This document shows, piece by piece, positions 56,172 through 64,000 of a stretch of DNA of 64,000 nt. Numbering within the stretch: position 1 is the first letter of the stretch; every line of letters begins with the position of its first letter. The stretch comes from Demequina phytophila (GTDB lineage Bacteria > Actinomycetota > Actinomycetes > Actinomycetales > Demequinaceae). The stretch is from positions 186,001-250,000 of the forward strand of contig NZ_BBLW01000004.1 of assembly GCF_000971135.1 (NCBI RefSeq), in the 5' to 3' direction. The translations under genes and the position numbers were made by a program. The notes below the pieces were generated by a model. The model was not told where the DNA came from and made no database searches. It worked only from the letters and a program-made list of their open reading frames with translations.

Positions 56172-56196
56172 CATCGTCGCCGACGGCGGGACGATG
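56172..56196 (-). terminator. hairpin between the CDF gene and ahcY
   Basis: CATCGTC (56172-56178) / GACGATG (56190-56196); the right arm is part of a GGGACGATGC copy (56188-56197). It follows the minus-strand CDF stop. Confidence 0.45.
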
Positions 56197-56207
56197 CGCC
56201 GCCCGGG

Positions 56208-57137
56208 TCAGGCCTCGGGTGCCGGCTCCGCGTGGCGGACATCGGGCTCGATGAAGATGAGCCGCACGGCCGGCACGGCCTCACGGATGAGCTCCTCGGC
56301 GCGGTCGGTGCGCGCGGCGACGGTCTCGAGGCTCTCGTCGGCACCCGCGGCGACCTTGACCGCGACCAGGATGTCCTCGGGACCCAGGTGGGAGGTGCGC
56401 AGGTGGATGACGTCGGGGTAGCCGCCCTCGGCGAGCGCGGCACGGATCTTCGCGAGGTCCTCGGGGGTCGCCGACTCGCCGAGCAGCATCTCGCGGGTCT
56501 CGGAGCCGAGCACGATCGCGATGGTGACGAGCAGCAGGCCGATCGCCGCGGAGCCGAGGGCGTCCCAGCGTCCGTCGTGCGTGATGAGGGTCATGGACAC
56601 GCCGAACAGCGCGAAGACGAGGCCGATCAGCGCGCCGAAGTCCTCGAGGAGGATGACGGGCAGCTCGGGTGAGCGCGAGCGGCGGATGAACCTTCCCCAG
56701 CCCACGTTGCCGCGGATCTTGTTCGACTCGCGGATCGCGGTGCGGAAGGACAGCCCCTCGAGGACGATCGCGATGAGGAGCACCGCGATGGGCACCCACT
56801 GCCACGACTCGATGGGCTCGGGCTCGTGCCACTTGTGCCAGCCCTCGTACAGCGCGAACAGGCCACCGACGGTGAAGAGCACCACGGCGACCAGGAACGC
56901 GTAGTAGTAGCGGTAGCGGGAGTACCCGAACGGGTGCTCCTCGGTAGCCTCGCGCTTCGCCGCCTTGCCGCCCACGAGCAGCAGCACCTGGTTGCCGGAG
57001 TCGGCGACCGAGTGGATGGCCTCCGCCAGCATCGACGACGCGCCCGTGAGCGCGTAGGCCCCGAACTTGGTGACGCCGATGCCGAGGTTCGCGGACAACG
57101 CCGCGATGACCGCCTTGGTGCCGCCCTCGGTCGACAT
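56208..57137 (-). CDS. cation diffusion facilitator transporter
   Basis: A 309-residue CDF protein, likely an antiporter exporting zinc, iron or manganese against protons. Helices run from about 10 to 210; the HxxxD metal site in [20 protein letters not shown] (helix 2) is present, and helix 5 has [15 protein letters not shown] with Asp/Glu. The C-terminal cytoplasmic domain (about 215-300) has the ferredoxin-like pattern ..[28 protein letters not shown] precedes the ATG, one base after manB ends. Confidence 0.92.
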   Translation of the reverse strand: MSTEGGTKAVIAALSANLGIGVTKFGAYALTGASSMLAEAIHSVADSGNQVLLLVGGKAAKREATEEHPFGYSRYRYYYAFLVAVVLFTVGGLFALYEGWHKWHEPEPIESWQWVPIAVLLIAIVLEGLSFRTAIRESNKIRGNVGWGRFIRRSRSPELPVILLEDFGALIGLVFALFGVSMTLITHDGRWDALGSAAIGLLLVTIAIVLGSETREMLLGESATPEDLAKIRAALAEGGYPDVIHLRTSHLGPEDILVAVKVAAGADESLETVAARTDRAEELIREAVPAVRLIFIEPDVRHAEPAPEA

Positions 57138-57138
57138 G

Positions 57139-58572
57139 TCAGCCCTCCCTGATGACCGCGAGCACCTGGTCGCGCACGCGCTCCATGAGCTCCCGGCCGT
57201 CCGCCTCGGAGTTGAGGCGCAGCAGCGGCTCGGTGTTGGACGGGCGCACGTTGAACCACCAGCGCTCGCCCTCGCCGGGCGCGGGCCAGTGCTCGACGGT
57301 GAGGCCGTCGAACTCGTCGGAGTAGACCTCGTCGGTCACGAACGCGGCCTTGACGCGCGCCAGCGCGTCCGGCACGGAGTCGACGCGGGAGTTGATCTCA
57401 CCCGAGGCGACGTAGGGCTCGTGCGCCTCGATGAGCGAGGACAGGGGGCCGTCCTGCGAGCCGAGAGCCGCGAGCACGTGCATGGCGGCGAGCATGCCCG
57501 AGTCCGCGTAGAAGAAGTCGCGGAAGTAGAAGTGCGCGCTGTGCTCGCCGCCGAACACGGCGTTCAGGCGCGCCATCTCCGCCTTGATGAAGCTGTGGCC
57601 CACGCGCGAGCGTACGGGCGTGGCGCCGGCGGTCGCGAGCTGCTCGCGCACGGCGCGCGAGGAGATGAGGTTGTGGATGACCGTGGGCGCCGCCGTCGGG
57701 TCGGCCGCGCGCTCGCGCGCGGTCTCGCGCAGGCCCACCAGGCACGTGATGGCCGAGGGCGTCACCACCTCACCGCGCTCGTCGATCACGAAGCAGCGGT
57801 CGGCGTCGCCGTCGAAGGCGAGGCCGATGTCCGCGCCGTGCTCCTTGACCGCGGCCTGCAGGTCGCGCAGGTTCTCGGTCTCGAGGGGGTTCGCCTCGTG
57901 GTTCGGGAACGTGCCGTCGAGCTCGAAGTACAGCGGGACGATCTCGAGCGGCAGCTCCGTCAGCCCCGCGGCCGTGCCGAGCACCGCCGGCACGGTGTAG
58001 CCGCCCATGGCGTTCGCCGCGTCGACCACGACCTTGAGCGGCCGGACGCCGTCCAGCGGGACCAGCGAGCGCAGGAACGCGCCGTACTCGCCCACCATGT
58101 CGCGCGTCGACTCCGTGCCGCGGGTCTCGGCGACCGCATACGGCTCGACCAGGTAACGCGACGCGAGCGCGCGCACGTCGGCGAGGCCCGAGTTGTCACC
58201 CACCGCTCGCGCACGGCTGCGGCACAGCTTCATGCCGTTGTAGGCGGCGGGGTTGTGGCTCGCGGTGATCATGACGCCCGGGATGTCGAGCGCGCCGGAC
58301 GCGTGGTAGAGCCCGTCGGTCGAGCACAGCCCGATGCGCACCACGTCGACGCCGCGCGCGGTCAGCCCCTCGGCGACCGCATCGGCGAGCCACGGACCGG
58401 AGTCACGCATGTCGTGGCCGATCGCGACGGTGGACCCGCCCTCCGGGAGCACGATCGCGTCCGCGAAAGCCGCGCCGATCGCGGTGGCGACCTCCGCGGT
58501 CAGCGTCTCGCCCACGATCCCGCGAACGTCGTACGACTTGATGAGCTGGGACAGGTCGGGTGCGTCAGTCAC
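57139..58572 (-). CDS. manB: phosphomannomutase/phosphoglucomutase
   Basis: Converts mannose-6-phosphate to mannose-1-phosphate for GDP-mannose and mannosylated lipids and glycans. 477 residues of the alpha-D-phosphohexomutase fold. The catalytic Ser loop is TASHNPAAYNGMK, the metal loop is GLAFDGDADRCFVID, the sugar loop is GGEHSAHFYFRDF, and the phosphate loop is RPSNTEPLLRLNSE. The GTG at 58572 has no Shine-Dalgarno but TAGTCT six bases upstream. Position beside DUF3499 and the zincin-like gene matches mycobacterial pmmA. Confidence 0.95.
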   Translation of the reverse strand: MTDAPDLSQLIKSYDVRGIVGETLTAEVATAIGAAFADAIVLPEGGSTVAIGHDMRDSGPWLADAVAEGLTARGVDVVRIGLCSTDGLYHASGALDIPGVMITASHNPAAYNGMKLCRSRARAVGDNSGLADVRALASRYLVEPYAVAETRGTESTRDMVGEYGAFLRSLVPLDGVRPLKVVVDAANAMGGYTVPAVLGTAAGLTELPLEIVPLYFELDGTFPNHEANPLETENLRDLQAAVKEHGADIGLAFDGDADRCFVIDERGEVVTPSAITCLVGLRETARERAADPTAAPTVIHNLISSRAVREQLATAGATPVRSRVGHSFIKAEMARLNAVFGGEHSAHFYFRDFFYADSGMLAAMHVLAALGSQDGPLSSLIEAHEPYVASGEINSRVDSVPDALARVKAAFVTDEVYSDEFDGLTVEHWPAPGEGERWWFNVRPSNTEPLLRLNSEADGRELMERVRDQVLAVIREG

Positions 58573-58584
58573 GCCGACAGACTA
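58570..58584 (-). promoter_or_regulatory. putative leaderless promoter of manB
   Basis: TAGTCT (58584-58579 on the minus strand), six bases, then GTG. No Shine-Dalgarno. Confidence 0.5.
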
Positions 58585-58607
58585 GCGGCCCGGCGTTGGG
58601 AGTGTCT

Positions 58608-58967
58608 TTAGGCGTCGTTGGAGATCACGCGCAGGTGGCCCCGGCGCGGCTCGGACGCGACGGGCGCGGGCGCCACGAAGGCCTGCGCCTGGCGCGGGCG
58701 GCCGGCCTCGCGGACCGCGCGCGCGAGCGCCTCGAGGTCGTCGGTCGACGGCTCCGGCTCGGCGAACTCCGTCTGGATGTGGACCACGTCCCAGCCGCGG
58801 GGCGCCGTGAACCTGTCCGCGTGGTGCGCGCACAGGTCGTAGCTGTGCGGCTCGGCGGCCGCGGAGAGGGTGCCCACCACGACCGTCGAGTCCGCGTACA
58901 CGTAGGTCAGCGTCGCGGCGGCGGGGCGCGCGCACGACGATCGCGAGCACTGGCGGGTGGAGATCAC
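58608..58967 (-). CDS. DUF3499 protein
   Basis: A 119-residue soluble protein. STRQCSRSSCARPAAATLTYVYADSTVVVG with two Cys and CAHHADRFTAPRGWDVV with Cys-x-His-His (about 4-62) are the DUF3499 signature and look like a small zinc ribbon. The C-terminal half is variable. Function unknown. It sits between manB and the divergent zincin-like gene, as in mycobacteria (Rv3258c). The start is the GTG at 58967; TACCGT lies seven bases upstream, close to the leaderless pattern. Confidence 0.8.
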   Translation of the reverse strand: MISTRQCSRSSCARPAAATLTYVYADSTVVVGTLSAAAEPHSYDLCAHHADRFTAPRGWDVVHIQTEFAEPEPSTDDLEALARAVREAGRPRQAQAFVAPAPVASEPRRGHLRVISNDA

Positions 58968-59038
58968 GTCAGCGACGGTACCCCCGGCGACGCGGAGCGG
59001 AGCGCTGCCACGCCGTCCTCCGTCGACGGCTCGCGCGG

Positions 59039-59053
59039 TAGCCTCGCGGTATG
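59039..59053 (+). promoter_or_regulatory. putative leaderless promoter of the zincin-like gene
   Basis: TAGCCT (59039-59044), six bases, then ATG. No Shine-Dalgarno. Confidence 0.5.
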
Positions 59054-59452
59054 TCCCGGCGCGATCGTCATGGCCGCGGCCTCCGCAGGCCACTCCTTCC
59101 CTTCGGCGCACCCGGTCACCGCACGCGCGCCGAGCGGTTCGACGACCTGGTCGCGGACGCGGTCGACCGTCTCGAGCCCCGCTGGGGCGGCGAGTGGGGG
59201 CGTATCGAGTTCGGCACGGAGGACGTGCCGCCGTCGGATCCGACGCCGTGGGAGGAGGGCGTGCCGCTCGGCCGCCTGTTCCCCGCGGACCTCGGTCAGC
59301 CCACCCGGGTGGTGCTGTACCGGCGCACGCTCGAGCAGCGCGCGGATCCCGCCGATCTGCCGGGTCTGGTCCGCGACGTGGTCGCGGAGCACGTCGCGCA
59401 CGTGGTGGGGCGCTCCCCGGACGAGGTGGATCCGGAGTACGGGAGCGGCTGA
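59051..59452 (+). CDS. zincin-like metallopeptidase-family protein, motif degenerate
   Basis: A 133-residue protein of the metallopeptidase family PF06262. A basic N-terminus leads to ERFDDLVADAVDRLEPRWGGEW, then FGTEDVPP and VVLYRRTLEQRA, all as in the family. The place of the zinc motif HExxH reads AEHVAHVVG, so the first His and the Glu are not in canonical order and activity is doubtful. This matches what I recall of actinobacterial members near whiB (Rv3259-like). It is divergent from DUF3499. Confidence 0.75.
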   Translation: MSRRDRHGRGLRRPLLPFGAPGHRTRAERFDDLVADAVDRLEPRWGGEWGRIEFGTEDVPPSDPTPWEEGVPLGRLFPADLGQPTRVVLYRRTLEQRADPADLPGLVRDVVAEHVAHVVGRSPDEVDPEYGSG

Positions 59453-59505
59453 CCGGCGAGGTGCGCGCACGCGGCGCCACGCGCACGCGCGCGGGCGTCA
59501 GTCCG

Positions 59506-60825
59506 TCACGACACGGGCCCCGCGTAGGGCCGCTGGCCCACCGTCACCGGGGTCGACACGATGTCCGTGCGCCGGGGCGAGAGCGCGGCGACGAAGCCGG
59601 GATCGTCCGCGAGCGCGAGGCTCCACGTGAAGCCGGCGCTGCCGGTGAGGACCGTGCCCGCGGGGACGGTCACGTCGAGGGTGGTGGTGGACCGTGCCGC
59701 GAGCGTCGCCGAGGCGACGACGCCCCCGGTCTGGTCCGTCAGCACGAACTCGCCGGCGGACTCCGCGTGGACGGTGGCCGCGACGACGTGGTCCGCCACC
59801 ATGACGCTGCGAGGCATGCCGTCGGTGACGTCCTGCGCGGGCAGCCACACCAGGTCGCTGGCGACCGCATCGGCGGGCCCGTCGACCACCTCGCGCGGCA
59901 CGCTCCGCATGGCCCCCGCGACCACGGGGGCGTCGGCCCGCACCTCGATCGCGCCGGACGCGATCGCGGGCACCTCGACCTCGGTCACCACGCCGGGGTC
60001 GAGGGTGAGGCCGGAGACGCCGCCCCATGTCACCAGGCCCTCGTCGCCCGCGAGCGCGAGGTCGACCGTCGCGCCGTCGGGCGCCAGCAGGCGCAGCGTG
60101 GTGGTGGCGCCCTCCGGCGCGCCGATCCCGGGCACCACCAGGCGTGTCGACGGCAGCGCGCCGCGCCCGACCCAGTCGGTCCCGGCCGGTTGGAAGCCGT
60201 CGAGCCGCGAGTCCTGCAGGTGCGCGACCACGCCGGCGCCGGTGGCGACCACGCGGACCGCGAGGGCGGGCACCTCCGCGGCCACGGCCTCGAGCAGCAG
60301 GTCCTGCTGTCCGCCCGGCGCGATGGAGACCACGGCATGCTCGTCGAGCTCCCCGACGCCGCCGTACAGCGTGACGGTCGCCTCGGTCGAGGCGTCCGAG
60401 GGGTTGGTGAGCACCAGGCGGGCGCTCGCGCCCAGGGCGGTGGATCCGCCCACGAGCCACTGGTCACGCGCGGGATCCAGGCACGTCGCGGCGGACAGCC
60501 CGGCGACATCTCCCGAGCCGACGCGCTCGACCGAGGCGGCCGCCTCACCGGTCGCGAGGAAGCCCGCTCCCGCGGGCTCGCTGCCGTCGCCGAGCGCCTG
60601 ATACGTCTGATCCTCCGAGCCGGACCCGAGGTCCGGATCCCCCGAGTCGATGTCCCCCACCGGGATGTCGACCGGCCCGGGGCACGCGAGGGGCTGGACG
60701 GCCGGGGTCACCTCGCCGTCGAAGGCCGGCGCGACCGCGGTCTCCTCGACCGGGATCCGCGCGGACGCGACCACCGCGAGCACCGCGACCGTCGCCGCGC
60801 CGAGCACCACCAGCCGCCGGATCAT
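59506..60825 (-). CDS. DUF5719 secreted/membrane-anchored protein
   Basis: A 439-residue protein with an N-terminal membrane anchor or signal (about 4-24, LVVLGAATVAVLAVVASA) and a large extracytoplasmic beta-rich region. RLVLTNPSDASTEATVTLYGG (about 135-155) and similar segments look like immunoglobulin-like strands. CPGP and TCLDPARDQWLVGG contain two Cys that could pair. It overlaps the giant glycosyltransferase gene by four bases (ATGA), a pairing I know from other actinobacteria, and probably acts with it at the cell surface. Function unknown. Confidence 0.78.
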   Translation of the reverse strand: MIRRLVVLGAATVAVLAVVASARIPVEETAVAPAFDGEVTPAVQPLACPGPVDIPVGDIDSGDPDLGSGSEDQTYQALGDGSEPAGAGFLATGEAAASVERVGSGDVAGLSAATCLDPARDQWLVGGSTALGASARLVLTNPSDASTEATVTLYGGVGELDEHAVVSIAPGGQQDLLLEAVAAEVPALAVRVVATGAGVVAHLQDSRLDGFQPAGTDWVGRGALPSTRLVVPGIGAPEGATTTLRLLAPDGATVDLALAGDEGLVTWGGVSGLTLDPGVVTEVEVPAIASGAIEVRADAPVVAGAMRSVPREVVDGPADAVASDLVWLPAQDVTDGMPRSVMVADHVVAATVHAESAGEFVLTDQTGGVVASATLAARSTTTLDVTVPAGTVLTGSAGFTWSLALADDPGFVAALSPRRTDIVSTPVTVGQRPYAGPVS

Positions 60826-63800
60826 CCGCGCACCGCCAGGTAGCGCCGGTCATGGAGGGGCACCATCCCGACCATCGCCCAGGCGACGAGCACCGCGGAC
60901 GCCCACCACCATGCACGGTAGGAGAAGTCGTCGTAGCGGTACGCCACCCGCTCCGCGCCCTCCGGGACCTCGAACGCGGCCCGGCCCGCGGCATCGTCCA
61001 CCGGTGCGAGCGCGACGCCGTCGGCCGTCGCGGTCCAGGACGGGTCCGCGTCCGCCGCGATGACCAGGGTGCCGCCGCCCGCGACGGACCCGGCGCCGGA
61101 CCAGGAGTCGGAGTCGAGCGCGGTGACGCCGCCGTCGCCCTCGACCCAGGCGCGCGACACGGGCACGTCGGAGTCGGGGCGCGAGACGCGATAGCTGGTG
61201 CCCACGTCGCTCGCGCCGATGAGCCGGAGCACGGGCAGCTGGGACAGGGAGCTCGCGATCATGTCGGAGCCGGGCGCCGCGACGACGACGCCGATGCCCC
61301 AGTCGGCCAGCTGCCGGTCGGCGCCGGCTCCGGCGCCCGCGAGGGTCGCGACCGTCTCCGCGAGCGCGTCCGTGGTGACGGGCGACGTGCCGGAGCGCAC
61401 GAGCGGGACGCCGTCCGCGTCCGTCTGCGCGCGCCCCGTGACCACCGTGGTGCCGTCGCCCTCGAGCACCGTGTAGTCCACGCCGTCCTCCGTGTCCGTG
61501 AGCACCAGCACGCGTTGGCGCGTCTCGAGCCTCTGCTCGAGGTTCGCCACCAGCGGCAGCGCCTCGGTCGAGGCCGGGTGCACGTCGCCGCGCTCGGCGC
61601 GGCCGGGCCAGGCCTCGACCACGACGGTCGCGACGATCACGCCCGCCATGAGGGTGACGGCGATGGGGGCGACCAGGCGGATGGCGGAGCGGGTGCGGCC
61701 CTCGCCGGCGAGCCAGAGGCCGGACGATGCCGCGGCGGCGGCGCCGATGAGGCCGGCGGCGACGAGGGACGTGCCGGGTCCGGCGAAACCGTTCGCAGCC
61801 GCCTCGCCGTATCCGGCCGCCGGGACCACCACGGTGGCCTGGGCTGCGGCCGCGGTGCCGACCCCGAGGGCCGCGACGAGCAGGCCGGCGGCCACGGCGC
61901 GCGGCGTGCGTCCGGAGGCCACCGCGACCACCACCGCCAGGACGAGGCCGAGGCCGATCGCACCCACCACGACCGTGCCGGGCACGCCGGGCAGCCCGGG
62001 AGCACCGCGCGAGTGATCGGTGAGGCCGAGCACGAGTCGCCAGGGCTCGACGGCACCGGAGGCGAGCGCGGGACCGTTCTCGCGCGCGAGGATCGCCCAC
62101 GCGTCCCGCGTGAACCCCGCCTGCCAGGCCGCCACCAGGCCGGGACCCGACACCACCAGCGCGGGCAGCGCGGCGGTCCACACGCGCCAGCGCGCGCGGC
62201 CGGCGAAGGCGCCGGCGACGGCCACGACGACCACGAGGGGCGGCAGGAGCACGGGCGTCGCCGCGGCGATGATCGCGAGGGAGAAGGCCGCGCCCATGGC
62301 GGCGCTCGGGGACGGGAGCCGGCGGGCGGGGAACTCCTCGCCGCCGCCGACCGCCTCGCCGCGGTGCCATCCCGCGGCGCGCGCGAGCCCCATCGCGAAC
62401 CACGGCAGCATGACGTGCGCGATCACGGGTCCGACCCGTCCGTCGGAGATCGCCTGGAGGTGCAGCGGCCACAGCCCGTACGCGAGCGCCCCGAGGCCGC
62501 GCGCCCACACGGAGCGCGTGGCGGCGCCCAGGGCGAACCAGGCCGACACCGCGGCGAGCGCGACGCCGAGCGCGAGCAGCAATCCGATCCAGACGCGGGC
62601 GCCGCCCGGCAGCACGGCGGCCGGGAGCAGCAGCGCGCCGAAGGCGCCGTCGAGGGCCGCGGACCCGAATCCGGTGGCGCTCCACCCGGACCACGTCCGC
62701 TCCCACAGCTCGGACAGCGGCGTGTCCGTGACGCCGAGCGCCTCGCCGGCGAGCATGCGCCCCGACGTGAGGGCGGTGAGCCACGTCCCATGGAGCGCGA
62801 TCGAGGCCGCGACCGCGAGCACGGTCACGACCGCGGCGCCCGCGCGGCGCCGCGCGGCCGCGTCCGCGAGCTCGGCGCGCACCACGTCGGAGGGAGCGGA
62901 CTGCGCGCGCCAGCGGTCGTAGGCCCGCAGCTCCCGCGAGCGGATGGTCGACAGCACCGTCCGGGTGCCCACGAGGAACGGCGCGACGGCCGCGCGCGGG
63001 CGCGTCGAGCCTCGCCGGATGCGCGCCCGCACGGCCGGGACCCGCGGCAGGCGCCCGAGCAGGCGCCACGGCACCGCGAGATCGGCACCGACCATGCGCG
63101 ACTCGTTCTGCGCGATGCGCAGCACCGCGCGCGTGGCGGCGGAGAGGAAGGACCAGACCACCAGCAGCGGGATCGCGAGCGCGGGCGCCCACGCGACCGC
63201 GTGGACCCATTCGCCCGTGCGGCGCGCGCCATAGGTCGAGTCCGCACCGCGCGCGGAGCCCGTCCGCACGCCGCGCAGGCCGTCCTGCGCATGCCGCACC
63301 CGCGCGACAGGCACGATCACCACGTCGTGTCCCGCACGCCACGCGCGACGGCAGAAGTGCAGGCTGTCGCCGAAGCCGCGGTAGGCGGGCTCGAGGCCCC
63401 CGACCTGCTCCCAGACGTCGCGCCGCACCAGCGCGCCCGCGAGCGAGGCGGCGAGCACGTCCTCGCGCTCGTCGTACTGGCCCTGGTTGATGTCGTCCTC
63501 GTCGACCAGGTCGATGCGGCGCGCGCCGACCCGCGTCGTGGTGACGCCCAGGCTCACCAGGCGGCTGACGTCGTCCCAGCGGACGTGCGCGGGCGCCACC
63601 ACCCCGGCGGCGGTGCGCTTCTTCGCTGTCGCCACCAGCTGCGCGAGGACCGGCGGCAGCGGGGCGGTGTCATCGTGGAGCAGCCACAGCAGCTCGGCGT
63701 CCTCGGCCGGGTGCGCGGCGAGCACCTCGTCCACGCCCTGGGAGTACGTGCGGGAGCCCTCGTGCCACTCGACCGCGAGCCCGTCCGGCACGTCGGGCCT

Positions 63801-63941
63801 CCCCGCGCCTGCCGGGAGCACCACGTGAAGCGAGTCGGGCGCCACGGTCTGCTCGGCGACCGCGCCGAGCACCTCGGGCAGGCGCTCCGAGCGACCGTCC
63901 GAGACCACGATCGCGCGCACCCGCGGGCGCGCAGGACTCAT
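60822..63941 (-). CDS. large membrane glycosyltransferase, family 2 (GT-A)
   Basis: A 1039-residue protein. The N-terminal GT-A domain (about 1-290) has RVRAIVVSDGRSERLPEVLGAV, the DxD-like LWLLHDDTAPLP and, around 170-200, ASLAGALVRRDVWEQVGGLEPAYRGFGDSL, where the Asp/Glu are typical of GT2 catalytic sites. About twelve membrane helices follow, and the last 230 residues form an extracytoplasmic domain before a final helix (about 1010-1032). It probably transfers a sugar to a lipid-linked cell-wall polymer. RBS GGGAG precedes the ATG. It is coupled to DUF5719 and adjoins a probable whiB. Confidence 0.88.
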   Translation of the reverse strand: MSPARPRVRAIVVSDGRSERLPEVLGAVAEQTVAPDSLHVVLPAGAGRPDVPDGLAVEWHEGSRTYSQGVDEVLAAHPAEDAELLWLLHDDTAPLPPVLAQLVATAKKRTAAGVVAPAHVRWDDVSRLVSLGVTTTRVGARRIDLVDEDDINQGQYDEREDVLAASLAGALVRRDVWEQVGGLEPAYRGFGDSLHFCRRAWRAGHDVVIVPVARVRHAQDGLRGVRTGSARGADSTYGARRTGEWVHAVAWAPALAIPLLVVWSFLSAATRAVLRIAQNESRMVGADLAVPWRLLGRLPRVPAVRARIRRGSTRPRAAVAPFLVGTRTVLSTIRSRELRAYDRWRAQSAPSDVVRAELADAAARRRAGAAVVTVLAVAASIALHGTWLTALTSGRMLAGEALGVTDTPLSELWERTWSGWSATGFGSAALDGAFGALLLPAAVLPGGARVWIGLLLALGVALAAVSAWFALGAATRSVWARGLGALAYGLWPLHLQAISDGRVGPVIAHVMLPWFAMGLARAAGWHRGEAVGGGEEFPARRLPSPSAAMGAAFSLAIIAAATPVLLPPLVVVVAVAGAFAGRARWRVWTAALPALVVSGPGLVAAWQAGFTRDAWAILARENGPALASGAVEPWRLVLGLTDHSRGAPGLPGVPGTVVVGAIGLGLVLAVVVAVASGRTPRAVAAGLLVAALGVGTAAAAQATVVVPAAGYGEAAANGFAGPGTSLVAAGLIGAAAAASSGLWLAGEGRTRSAIRLVAPIAVTLMAGVIVATVVVEAWPGRAERGDVHPASTEALPLVANLEQRLETRQRVLVLTDTEDGVDYTVLEGDGTTVVTGRAQTDADGVPLVRSGTSPVTTDALAETVATLAGAGAGADRQLADWGIGVVVAAPGSDMIASSLSQLPVLRLIGASDVGTSYRVSRPDSDVPVSRAWVEGDGGVTALDSDSWSGAGSVAGGGTLVIAADADPSWTATADGVALAPVDDAAGRAAFEVPEGAERVAYRYDDFSYRAWWWASAVLVAWAMVGMVPLHDRRYLAVRG

Positions 63942-63965
63942 CGGGCTCCCACGCAGGTGATCCGG

Positions 63966-64000
63966 CTAGACCGCTCGCCGCTTGAGCTTGCGGCGCTCGC
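63966..64000 (-). CDS. probable WhiB-family regulator, last residues
   Basis: Only the final ten codons lie in the window, on the minus strand, ending at the TAG at 63968-63966. They read ERRKLKRRAV. This basic tail is what follows the tryptophan turn of WhiB-type iron-sulfur regulators (..ERRALKRR..), and whiB2 occupies the same place beside the large glycosyltransferase in relatives. The call depends on a very short match and on gene order. Confidence 0.4.
   Translation of the reverse strand, partial: ERRKLKRRAV

Overview
The window is a dense, very G+C-rich stretch of an actinobacterial chromosome, most likely from the Micrococcales (Cellulomonas/Demequina-like; the genus is inference). 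The actinobacterial markers are a fused 2-oxoglutarate decarboxylase (Kgd), the MtrA-MtrB-LpqB system, a SigH/RshA zinc anti-sigma pair, the 24-residue ribosomal protein bL37, long HPF and a probable WhiB at the right edge. Much of 28-64 kb follows a gene neighbourhood known from mycobacteria: sigH-rshA, aroA-rsgA, an Rv3235-like gene, secA, hpf, comF, lpqB-mtrB-mtrA, ahcY, manB, DUF3499, a zincin-like protein, then whiB. I see no prophage, transposase, CRISPR array or rRNA operon.

Layout. 0-5 kb: the end of an NmrA/QorB-like reductase, two small acidic proteins, lysA-argS, a metallo-hydrolase and a lipoprotein. 5-15 kb: a sugar-catabolic locus on the minus strand, with a LacI regulator, a secreted GH3 beta-glucosidase, an ABC sugar importer and a GH78 alpha-L-rhamnosidase. 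It is interrupted only by a plus-strand tRNA-Arg(CCG). Near-identical operators precede the GH3 and importer genes. 15-21 kb: DUF202 proteins, alanine dehydrogenase, a VanY-type carboxypeptidase and two CNNM/CBS membrane proteins. 21-28 kb: an ABC exporter, kgd with a GDSL-like gene that has lost its catalytic residues, and an orphan pilT. 28-38 kb: bL37, rshA-sigH with a visible SigH-type promoter, doxX-aroA-rsgA-hisN, a CpaE-like/SAF/HTH cluster, and a LysM protein with an Rv3235-like partner. 38-47 kb: secA, an EamA exporter, hpf, comF, lpqB-mtrB-mtrA. 47-55 kb: a membrane protein-DUF4129-DUF4350-MoxR-DUF58 operon, a SpoIIM-like protein and an RDD protein. 55-64 kb: ahcY, a CDF transporter, manB, DUF3499, a zincin-like protein, DUF5719, a very large membrane glycosyltransferase and the edge of a probable whiB.

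Operons are tightly packed with many 4-nt ATGA/GTGA overlaps. At least eleven genes lack a Shine-Dalgarno and carry a -10-like hexamer exactly 6 nt before the start codon, the signature of leaderless mRNAs.

The most unusual signal is not a gene. The 10-mer GGGACGATGC occurs 16 times and its 9-mer core GGACGATGC 31 times, evenly on both strands. Sites are concentrated between genes, in terminator-like hairpins and in protein linkers. This resembles the way DNA-uptake sequences or other highly iterated motifs behave elsewhere, and no such motif is known to me for this group.
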